Assembly: GCF_006385575.1 (NCBI RefSeq) | Contig: NZ_CP041040.1 | Coordinates: 1-64,000, forward strand | From: Microbacterium foliorum | GTDB taxonomy: Bacteria; Actinomycetota; Actinomycetes; Actinomycetales; Microbacteriaceae | Length of the DNA stretch: 64,000 nucleotides | Direction: 5' to 3' | In this document: one piece after another, positions 52,247 through 59,125 of the stretch | Position numbering within the stretch: the first letter of the stretch is position 1 | Layout of the letters: each line of letters starts with the position of its first letter | The notes under the pieces: generated by a model | Seen by the model: only the letters and a program-made list of their open reading frames with translations | The model's database searches: none | What the model was told of the DNA's origin: nothing | Position numbers and translations under genes: made by a program

Positions 52247-53905
52247 TCACATGAAGGTCGGCCCCGCGTACGCGACGCGGGGAGCAGGAGCTGATGGTAG
52301 GGACCTGGCAAATTCTGCGAGTCTGTCCGACGAGGTGAAGTACGTCGCGTCGGTGAGGCACATTCCTGAGGCGAGGACGCGTACCACAGCAAAGCTGGGG
52401 GAGTCCGCGATCACGACCCGATAGAGCGTGATCGACTCTCGCGTGAGGACCTCGATCAGTGAAGAAAGCGCGAAGCGGGCTTCAGTGCGCGGCGCTGTTC
52501 CGGACGGCAGTGCGGCTTCCGCAGAATCCTGAAAGAAGTTCGGCAGCAGATCCATCGCCTCGCCGGTAAACCAGATGTGTCGCATATCTCCGTCGACCGG
52601 ATCGACTTCGATCGCGAGACTCAACGAGTGCAGGATCTGCAGGCACTCGACGAATGCACGGAGGGAGGCCTGTTCCGTGTCCTCGGCTGCGCCGATACCT
52701 CGAGCGGTTCGAGTCTCGTAGTCGTCATCGGCAACGTAAGTGACGTGCACGACCGGGACGTCGAACGGATTAGGAAGCGCGTGGAACGTGAACCGTCCCG
52801 GTATGCTCTGTATGGCGTCTGCGACATAGGGGTGGAGGGCACCGATCGGGAGAGCCGCCAAGCTCTGACCCGTCCGAGCGAAGTACCAGAATGCGTCACG
52901 TTCGATCAGCTCCAACAGCGCCTGCAGTGTCGCGTCCTCGACGTTCGCTCCAGTCGCTACTCCAGTCGTAGTTGTGACAGTAAACCGTGACGCGGTGGAA
53001 TCCCGTGGCATGTACGGGCAGAAGGCGAGATTCGCCGGCACAAACACATCATTACGAAGTGTGAGATTCTCGCCGAGCACCCACTCGACGGCGCGTTCAG
53101 GCGAATATGCCTCGATCCCTGCAGTCGTGTCGTTGGCTGGATAGCCGAACTCGAGGATTGGATCGATCGCCGCCGCGAGCTCGCGTTCGATTCCGACGAC
53201 CACACGCGTGTGGAAAGGGTCGGCCGCGAAGTACCGTTCAAGCCCCTCGCCGAGAAAGCTCGCGAGCGCTTGATCGGTATTCAATCCCTTACCACCCGCG
53301 ACCTCGCATTCGCTCAGGTTGGTCGAGGTTCGGATGAGCCCTTCGATCAGCGTCGCATACGGTTCATCGCCGCCGTTATAGGGATTGCTGACGATGCTGA
53401 CGAAGCCGATCGCCGCTCGATTCGCAGCAACGAAATCAGCTGCGGGAGCAGCTCGACGACCTCCCGTATCAGCTGACTCGGTTCCATGTGTTTGGATCCT
53501 CACAGCCGGGAAAGCAGTCGCGTAGTCCGTCAGCTGACGAGGCGCATCACGGCATTCCATGCAGTCGGGTACAGGAAAGCACACTGACCAACACTGTGGT
53601 CCGTAGATGTCATTTACGGCGGTGGGGATCCCGTGCCGATCAAGCATGCGGAAGATCAGCTCGATCGCTTCATCCTCAAGCAGATCCGGACGATCAAAGT
53701 CTGCATAGTGTTGCTCGAGCAACTGCAGCGACGATCCCAAGCACGCGCGACATCCCCACGTGCGCCCCGCAACAATCGGTGCCCAGACGGAACCCGTTTC
53801 ACCCTGGAAACAGGCGACGACCAAAGAAGAGTCTCGGGGGAATCGTGCAGGGGAGCTCGGGTCTAGACCGAGTTCTGAGCAGATCTCTTGGTAGATGGCT
53901 TCCAT
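52247..53905 (-). CDS. YcaO-domain peptide-modifying enzyme with fused Zn-binding cyclodehydratase segment
   Basis: A 552-residue enzyme. Residues 160-552 are a YcaO domain, which activates backbone amides with ATP: ECEVAGGKGLNTDQALASF, LGEGLERYFA and, further on, TTGVATGANVEDATLQALLELIERDAFW match the YcaO ATP-binding pattern. The first 125 residues resemble the end of the ThiF-like cyclodehydratase domain (WAPIVAGRTWGCRACLGS) and carry two CxxC pairs, C52/C55 and C115/C118, likely binding zinc. The catalytic ThiF core and a leader-binding domain are absent. It follows a 24-residue peptide gene and a hairpin, and precedes an MFS exporter. Azoline, thioamide or amidine formation cannot be told apart. 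Confidence 0.85.
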   Translation of the reverse strand: MEAIYQEICSELGLDPSSPARFPRDSSLVVACFQGETGSVWAPIVAGRTWGCRACLGSSLQLLEQHYADFDRPDLLEDEAIELIFRMLDRHGIPTAVNDIYGPQCWSVCFPVPDCMECRDAPRQLTDYATAFPAVRIQTHGTESADTGGRRAAPAADFVAANRAAIGFVSIVSNPYNGGDEPYATLIEGLIRTSTNLSECEVAGGKGLNTDQALASFLGEGLERYFAADPFHTRVVVGIERELAAAIDPILEFGYPANDTTAGIEAYSPERAVEWVLGENLTLRNDVFVPANLAFCPYMPRDSTASRFTVTTTTGVATGANVEDATLQALLELIERDAFWYFARTGQSLAALPIGALHPYVADAIQSIPGRFTFHALPNPFDVPVVHVTYVADDDYETRTARGIGAAEDTEQASLRAFVECLQILHSLSLAIEVDPVDGDMRHIWFTGEAMDLLPNFFQDSAEAALPSGTAPRTEARFALSSLIEVLTRESITLYRVVIADSPSFAVVRVLASGMCLTDATYFTSSDRLAEFARSLPSAPAPRVAYAGPTFM

Positions 53906-53926
53906 CGTTTGCTACTTCTCCAGACG

Positions 53927-53954
53927 GCGGGGCCGGCCCCATGGCCAGCCCCGC
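53927..53954 (-). terminator. Hairpin between peptide gene and YcaO gene (attenuator/processing stem)
   Basis: On the minus strand GCGGGGCTGGC and GCCGGCCCCGC form an 11-bp stem with one G-T wobble and a 6-base loop, 11 bases after the peptide stop and 21 before the YcaO ATG. No T-run follows, so partial termination or mRNA protection would raise peptide over enzyme output, as in other RiPP operons. Confidence 0.6.
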
Positions 53955-53965
53955 CTCTTGCTACC

Positions 53966-54040
53966 TCACGGGCGGGGCCCGTACTTGCTCTTGCCCTGAC
54001 GTCCAACAAAGACGCGACGGCGCTTCGGTGCGATAAGCAT
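53966..54040 (-). CDS. Candidate 24-residue RiPP precursor peptide
   Basis: A short frame starting MLIAPKRRRVF and ending SKYGPRP, with GGGGG five to nine bases before the ATG. It has eight Lys/Arg and no acidic residue, no Cys and no Thr; Ser18 is the only side chain that could form an azoline. It is the first gene of the island operon and is followed by a hairpin and the YcaO gene, exactly where a precursor belongs. A GTG at 54082 would give a 38-residue form with an N-terminal leader-like part. Expression and modification are inferred. Confidence 0.6.
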   Translation of the reverse strand: MLIAPKRRRVFVGRQGKSKYGPRP

Positions 54041-54132
54041 CAATTCCCCCTTTCGCTCAACACGTGGAGTCGTGAAAATCACGGCCCACCTATCAAGATC
54101 CGCGCTATCGCAAAGCGTGACGCTGAAGAATG

Positions 54133-54146
54133 TAGACTTTCGTCTA
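54133..54146. promoter_or_regulatory. Operator-like palindrome upstream of the YcaO operon
   Basis: TAGAC-TTTC-GTCTA overlaps a minus-strand -10-like TACATT (54129-54134). Its core ACTTTCGT is shared with the palindrome at 33297-33310. A second inverted repeat CCCAG-AAAG-CTGGG lies at 54160-54173. The 335-base gap 54041-54375 otherwise contains the remnant described next. Confidence 0.4.
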
Positions 54147-54175
54147 GATTTTGCTCGCCCCCAGAAAGCTGGGAG

Positions 54176-54375
54176 CTAGGGCAGAATGCCATGGTCGGCG
54201 CGGAGCCCGATGAGTTGCTGGATAAGAACGTCTTCGGCGACTGGATCGAGGTGCTTATCGGTGCCTTCGAGGGATCTGCAGGAAGGCCCTACCGACGTAC
54301 TCAGCGGTGTCTTGGCGCGTACTGAATCCTTGGGTGCAGACTCTTCCGACGAGAGCTGTCGCGAAGCGCCGGATC
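54176..54375 (-). pseudogene. Possible gene remnant at the right flank of the island
   Basis: A minus-strand frame open from the regulator stop to TAG at 54176-54178 ends in GTDKHLDPVAEDVLIQQLIG followed by LRADHGILP. It is protein-like but has no ATG or GTG start, which would fit a truncated 3' end. On the plus strand a 44-codon frame (ATG 54191 to TGA 54325, MVGAEPDELLDKNVFGDW at its start) is equally open. Only one, if any, can be real. Confidence 0.25.
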
Positions 54376-55002
54376 TCAGCGGAGGATGCCCTTCTCGCGC
54401 GCGACCGAGACCGCGGCGGTGCGTGAGCTGACGTCGAGCTTCGAGAAGATGTGCGCGAGGTGCGACTTCACGGTCGTCTCGCTGACGAAGAGCTCGTCAG
54501 CCACCTCGCTGTTCGATCGCCCGGCGGCGACGAGTTCGAGCACCTCGATCTCGCGGCTGCTGAGGCTGACGCGCGGCGCGCGCATGCGATCGAGCAGGCG
54601 GGAGGCAATCACCGGCGCAAGCGCGCTCTCTCCGGCGGCCGCCGCGCGCACGGCGGCGGTCAGCTCGTGCGGTGGGGCGTCTTTCAGCAGATAGCCGCTC
54701 GCACCGGCCTCGACGGCGCCGAGGATGTCGGCATCCGAGTCGTAGTTGGTGAGCACGAGCACATAGGGCGGAGCCTCGAGCGCACGGATGCGTCGCGTCG
54801 CGTCCACACCCGTGGAGGGGGACTGGGAACCGAACTGCAGATCCATCAGCACCACGTCGGGATTCTCGCGCTCGGCGCAGGCGACGGCCTCCTCCGGTGT
54901 GCCTGCCTCGGCGACCACTTCGAGATCCGCTTCGAGACTGAACAGGGCGGTGAGGCCGGCGCGGACGATGGGGTGATCGTCGGCGATGACGAGCCGGATC
55001 AT
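54376..55002 (-). CDS. LuxR/NarL-family response regulator
   Basis: A 208-residue regulator: receiver with D8/D9 and phosphoacceptor D54 (VVLMDLQFG), conserved Lys in YLLKDAPPHE, and LuxR HTH (LSSREIEVLELVAAGRSNSEVADELF). It overlaps the kinase gene by ATGA. It probably controls the divergent ABC exporter at 56348. Confidence 0.92.
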   Translation of the reverse strand: MIRLVIADDHPIVRAGLTALFSLEADLEVVAEAGTPEEAVACAERENPDVVLMDLQFGSQSPSTGVDATRRIRALEAPPYVLVLTNYDSDADILGAVEAGASGYLLKDAPPHELTAAVRAAAAGESALAPVIASRLLDRMRAPRVSLSSREIEVLELVAAGRSNSEVADELFVSETTVKSHLAHIFSKLDVSSRTAAVSVAREKGILR

Positions 55003-56183
55003 GCGAACTCCGTCAGCGGGAGGTCGACCGTGAGTGTCGTTCCTCGTCCCGATGCGGCGTCGATCTCGAGCCGTCCGCCCAGCTGCTGCACTCGCTCGGC
55101 GGTCGCGCGCAGGCCGAAGGAGTCGGACTTCTCGGCGGCACCCGGTGGAGGGCGCTCGGCATCGAATCCTTCTCCGTCATCCTCGACGGTGAAGCAGAGG
55201 CGGTCTCCCTCGATGCTGATGGTGACCGTCGCGGTCGTCGCATGGGCGTGCTGGAGGACGTTGGCGATGGCCCCCTGCGTGATGCGCAGCAGCGCCGTCT
55301 GCAGATGCATGGGCAGGACGACAGTGTCGGACACCCGCACCTGCACGTCGAGTCCCTGCGTCGCCCACTGCGTGCGGGCCAGCCGCCGCAGCGCCCCGCC
55401 GAGCGTCTGATCGTCGAGCTGGGGAGGCGTCAGCTCGCGGATGAACCGCCGCGCCTCGACGAGGTTCGCGGCGGCCGTCTCACGCGCGAGCCGGATGTGC
55501 TCGATCCCCGGGCGCGTATCGTCGGCGCGTTCCGCGGCATGCAGCAGCATCTGGATGCTGGAGAGTCCCTGCGCGAGCGTGTCGTGGATCTCGCGGGCGA
55601 GCCGGGCGCGTTCTGCGAGAACACCCGATTCGTGCTCGCGCGCGGCCAGCTGTCCGCGGGTCGCGAGCAGCTCACTGACCAGGGCCTCGCGCTGCTGGGC
55701 CTCCCTCGCCAGAGCCTGGTAGCCGAGGCCGATCAGGAGCGCCACGCCGGCGCCGACGAACGGGCCGACGACTCCGCCGACGCTCCACCCGCCGTGGATG
55801 CCAAGTGCGCACACCGCGACGATCGTCGACGCGAGTATCGCGGCCGAACCCACCCAGCACCCCAGCAGGTGGAGGAACAGGAAGAACAGAGGGAAGACGA
55901 GGTAGGCGGCATCGGCGCTCACCCAGAGCAGGCCCAGCCACTCCGCCGAGAGCAGGGCCAACCAGATCAGGGACATCAGCCGTCGTGCGTGCGAGAGGCG
56001 AGTGAGCAGCAGCCCCGACGCGTACGTGACGCCGACGATCAGCGCCAGGACCACCGCCGGGGCGCTCGACTCCGACGGGTCGAGCACGGCACGGACGATG
56101 ACCAGCCCGGTCAGGGCGAAGAAGAGAACGTGGAGGCCCGTCCGCAGACCCACGAACACCGGGGTCAGAGCGGTATGCGCCAT
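54999..56183 (-). CDS. Sensor histidine kinase (HisKA_3)
   Basis: A 394-residue membrane kinase. Six hydrophobic segments fill residues 12-157, then a short coiled stretch leads to the box LAREIHDTLAQGLSSIQM with His200. The ATPase region shows QGAIANVLQHAHAT and VEDDGEGFD. TAGAGT seven bases before ATG 56183 fixes the start and points to a leaderless mRNA; a start 53 codons earlier is rejected. Confidence 0.92.
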   Translation of the reverse strand: MAHTALTPVFVGLRTGLHVLFFALTGLVIVRAVLDPSESSAPAVVLALIVGVTYASGLLLTRLSHARRLMSLIWLALLSAEWLGLLWVSADAAYLVFPLFFLFLHLLGCWVGSAAILASTIVAVCALGIHGGWSVGGVVGPFVGAGVALLIGLGYQALAREAQQREALVSELLATRGQLAAREHESGVLAERARLAREIHDTLAQGLSSIQMLLHAAERADDTRPGIEHIRLARETAAANLVEARRFIRELTPPQLDDQTLGGALRRLARTQWATQGLDVQVRVSDTVVLPMHLQTALLRITQGAIANVLQHAHATTATVTISIEGDRLCFTVEDDGEGFDAERPPPGAAEKSDSFGLRATAERVQQLGGRLEIDAASGRGTTLTVDLPLTEFA

Positions 56184-56347
56184 GGCTCGAACTCTACGCC
56201 GCCGCGCCGGGCGCGGCATCGTCCGAAAGGACGATCGAGGCGTACTCATCCTGGGCGGGGAATGCTCTCCGAGTGGCCGATGACCACGACGGCGCCGACG
56301 ACGAGAGTGGAATGGTCGCCGCATCGGAGACAGGAAAGGCAACCGTC

Positions 56348-57418
56348 ATGTTCGTCGCGTTACGCGATCTTCGCTTCGCCAAGGGTCGATTCACCCTCAT
56401 CGGCTCCGTCGTCGCCCTCATCACCCTTCTCGTGGGATTCCTGAGCGGACTGACGGGGGGCCTCGCCATCCAGAACGTCTCGGGCGTGCTCGCGCTTCCC
56501 GCAGACCGCATCGTGTTCTCCGCCCCCGAAGGAGGAGACGGAGCGGCCAGCTTCGCGGACTCCACGATCACCGAGCAGCAGGCGAACGACTGGGCGGCGA
56601 CCGCCGACGTGACCGACGCGCGCCCTCTCGGCATCAGCCAGACCCGCGCCGAGACCGACGACACCCGCGCCGCGATCGCGGTGTTCGGTGTCGAGCCCGG
56701 TTTCGACGCCGGTGCGCCCTCCGGCGACGGTCAGCTGCGTCTGTCGGTGCCCGCTGCGGAGGCGCTCGCCGTGAAGGTCGGAGATCAGATCGAGATCGCC
56801 GGCGTCTCCTACGACGTCGAGACGGTCGAGGGCGACGCGTGGTACAGCCATACTCCCGTCGTGCAGATGACCCTGCACGACTGGCAGGCGTACTCGGCAT
56901 CCACGGGAAACCCCGATGCCTACGCCACGGTCCTCGCCGTCATGGGTGCCCCCGACTGGGATGCCGCGGATGCCGCGAACGACACGATCTCTGAGACGAC
57001 CCTCGGATCGCTGACGGCGCTGAGCGCCTTCCGTTCCGAGATCGGTTCTCTCCTGCTCATGGTGGCCATGCTGTTCGGCATCTCGGGACTCGTCATCGGT
57101 GCCTTCTTCACCGTGTGGACCATGCAGCGCAAAGGCGATGTCGCCGTCCTCAAGGCGCTCGGCGCGAGCACGCGATCCCTGATCCGCGACGCCTTGGGTC
57201 AGGCGCTGATCGTCCTGCTGGTGGGCATCGGCATCGGTCTGGGGCTGGTCACGGTGCTCGGCCTGGTCGCAGGCACCGCCCTTCCGTTCCTGCTGAGCCC
57301 TGTCACGACGATCCTTCCGGGCGGCATCATGATCGCCCTCGGCCTCGCAGGCGCCGCCTTCGCCCTGCGATCCGTCACCTCCGCCGACCCCCTCACCGCA
57401 CTCGGGAGCAACCGATGA
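56348..57418 (+). CDS. FtsX-like ABC transporter permease
   Basis: A 356-residue permease with one N-terminal membrane segment (GRFTLIGSVVALITLLVGFLSG), a large extracytoplasmic MacB_PCD-like domain (about 50-235) and three C-terminal segments with the FtsX pattern TVWTMQRKGDVAVLKALGAS. AGGAAAGG precedes the ATG. It is coupled to the ATPase gene by ATGA and divergent from the two-component genes. Confidence 0.9.
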   Translation: MFVALRDLRFAKGRFTLIGSVVALITLLVGFLSGLTGGLAIQNVSGVLALPADRIVFSAPEGGDGAASFADSTITEQQANDWAATADVTDARPLGISQTRAETDDTRAAIAVFGVEPGFDAGAPSGDGQLRLSVPAAEALAVKVGDQIEIAGVSYDVETVEGDAWYSHTPVVQMTLHDWQAYSASTGNPDAYATVLAVMGAPDWDAADAANDTISETTLGSLTALSAFRSEIGSLLLMVAMLFGISGLVIGAFFTVWTMQRKGDVAVLKALGASTRSLIRDALGQALIVLLVGIGIGLGLVTVLGLVAGTALPFLLSPVTTILPGGIMIALGLAGAAFALRSVTSADPLTALGSNR

Positions 57419-58110
57419 TCCGCCTGAACGACATCACCCTGACCTTCCCCGACGGTGAGTCCCGCGTGACCGCCGTGGACGGCGTCTCCCTCACCGCCCA
57501 CCCCGGGACCGTCACCGGCATCACCGGCCCCAGCGGCTCCGGCAAGTCCAGTCTGCTCGCCGCCGCCGGCACCCTGCTGCGGCCGGATTCCGGCGAGATC
57601 CTCATCGATGGGAGCGACGTCACAGCGCTCAGCCCGGCCGAGGCGACGCGTCTGCGGCGGGAGCGGATCGGGATCGTCTTCCAACAACCCAACCTCATCT
57701 CCTCCTTGACTGCCCGTGAGCAGCTGAGCGTCATGAACGAGCTCGGTGCCGCGCACAGCCGACGCAATCGCGCCAAGGCGGCCGCCCGTGCGGATGAGCT
57801 GCTCGCCGCGGTCGGCCTCGCCGAGCACGGTCACAAGAGGCCGCACCAGCTTTCCGGCGGCCAGCGTCAGCGCATCAACATCGCTCGCGCCCTGATGAAC
57901 GATCCGAGCGTGCTCCTGGTCGACGAGCCGACCAGTGCCCTCGATCAGGAACGCGGCGCCGCCATCATCGATCTCATCCTGCGGCTCACCGATGAACTGA
58001 ACACCTCGACGCTGCTCGTCACCCACGACCTCGTGCACCTCCCGCGCATGCACGGGGTGCTGCACCTCGTGGACGGTCGTGTCGTCGACAACGCCGTCGC
58101 GAGGCGCTGA
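57415..58110 (+). CDS. ABC transporter ATP-binding protein (LolD/MacB type)
   Basis: A 231-residue ATPase. Walker A is GPSGSGKSS, the Q-loop FQQPNLI, the signature LSGGQRQRINIARALMNDP, Walker B LLVDEPTSALD, and the switch His is in VTHDL. With the FtsX-like permease it forms a type VII exporter of the kind often controlled by an adjacent kinase and involved in antimicrobial peptide response or envelope homeostasis. Confidence 0.92.
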   Translation: MIRLNDITLTFPDGESRVTAVDGVSLTAHPGTVTGITGPSGSGKSSLLAAAGTLLRPDSGEILIDGSDVTALSPAEATRLRRERIGIVFQQPNLISSLTAREQLSVMNELGAAHSRRNRAKAAARADELLAAVGLAEHGHKRPHQLSGGQRQRINIARALMNDPSVLLVDEPTSALDQERGAAIIDLILRLTDELNTSTLLVTHDLVHLPRMHGVLHLVDGRVVDNAVARR

Positions 58111-58117
58111 GCGGTGA

Positions 58118-59116
58118 CTACTCGCCGGAGCTCTGCTTGAACTGACGCTCCCAGTCGCGCAGCTCGCTGCGACCGATGAGCGAATCGAGCGACACCTGAA
58201 AGAGCAGTCCCTTGCGGGCGTTGACCTGCTTGATGTTGTCGACGATCTGCGTGCTCACGGCCGACAGCGCCTCGCGCACCTCGGCGATGCGCTCGTCGGG
58301 AGCATCCCACAGGTCGGGCCTGGTGAGCAGGTCGAGCAGGTAGTCGCGGTCGAGCGCGGCGACGAGGCGAGCCAGCTTGTCGGAGTACTCGGCCTCGGCG
58401 AGCACGCTCTGATCCTCGCCTGCTCTCGCGTCGAGGCGGGTGAACAGCTGCTCGACGTGAGAGGCGAGAGCGTCGATACCTGCAGCCGTCTCGGCGGCGA
58501 CCGGGCTGCCGGGCACCGCCGCATAGTCGGCACGCAGCTCGCGCAGGCGATTCACCCGAAGGCGGATGCCGGGGGGCACCGGGTCGGTCGAGACGACCGG
58601 CGTGCGGCGACGGCGACGGGCGATCAGGCCGATGGCGGTCACGGCAGCAGCGACGAGAACGACACCACCGATCACCAGCGGGATCACGGGGCCGGCGACC
58701 TCGGAGTCGCCACCCGGCGAGGTCGGCGCCTCGGCCGAGATCTCGGTCACGGTCTCGACGAGCTGGTCCTGCAGGCTTCCACCCGAAGACTCGTTCTCGT
58801 TCGCGATGCGCAGCGCATCATCACCGATCGCCGCCGACGCGGCCTGCAGGTCATCACCGATCGCGACGATCACGGTCTGCTGACTCGCGCCCGCAGTGAG
58901 CTGTTCGAGGATGTACGTGTTGTACGGGGTATCCGTCGCAGCATTCGCCGACAGCACGACCACCGCGATCGACCCGTCGCCGGGGACGACGCTCGCAAGC
59001 GCATCCGTCAGCGCCGCTCCCCCCGACACATCGGGGTCGACATAGATGTTCTGAACGGATATGCCCTCAACGGCATCCTCGATCCAGGGGTTGTTCGACG
59101 AGGAGAGATACGGCAT
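58118..59116 (-). CDS. Membrane protein with extracytoplasmic N-terminal domain, unknown
   Basis: A 332-residue protein. Residues 1-150 form an alpha/beta domain (SIAVVVLSANAATDTPYNTYILEQ) slightly like TPM domains. One membrane segment lies at about 158-180 (VIPLVIGGVVLVAAAVTAIGLIA), then Arg-rich residues and a helical cytoplasmic half (LRVNRLRELRADYAAVP to RQFKQSSGE). No signal peptide is visible, so topology is uncertain. The start lies 9 bases after the VWA lipoprotein gene stop, so the two act together. Confidence 0.65.
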   Translation of the reverse strand: MPYLSSSNNPWIEDAVEGISVQNIYVDPDVSGGAALTDALASVVPGDGSIAVVVLSANAATDTPYNTYILEQLTAGASQQTVIVAIGDDLQAASAAIGDDALRIANENESSGGSLQDQLVETVTEISAEAPTSPGGDSEVAGPVIPLVIGGVVLVAAAVTAIGLIARRRRRTPVVSTDPVPPGIRLRVNRLRELRADYAAVPGSPVAAETAAGIDALASHVEQLFTRLDARAGEDQSVLAEAEYSDKLARLVAALDRDYLLDLLTRPDLWDAPDERIAEVREALSAVSTQIVDNIKQVNARKGLLFQVSLDSLIGRSELRDWERQFKQSSGE

Positions 59117-59125
59117 CGCGAGGCC

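Noticed and set aside
53966..54082. 38-residue version of the candidate precursor starting at GTG 54082
   Set aside because: The ATG form has the stronger ribosome binding site; the longer form is kept only as an alternative because it would provide a leader.
50590..54370. Direct repeats as attachment sites around the YcaO island
   Set aside because: Only a 7-base CGCGAAG match was found at both edges, which is expected by chance in this composition.
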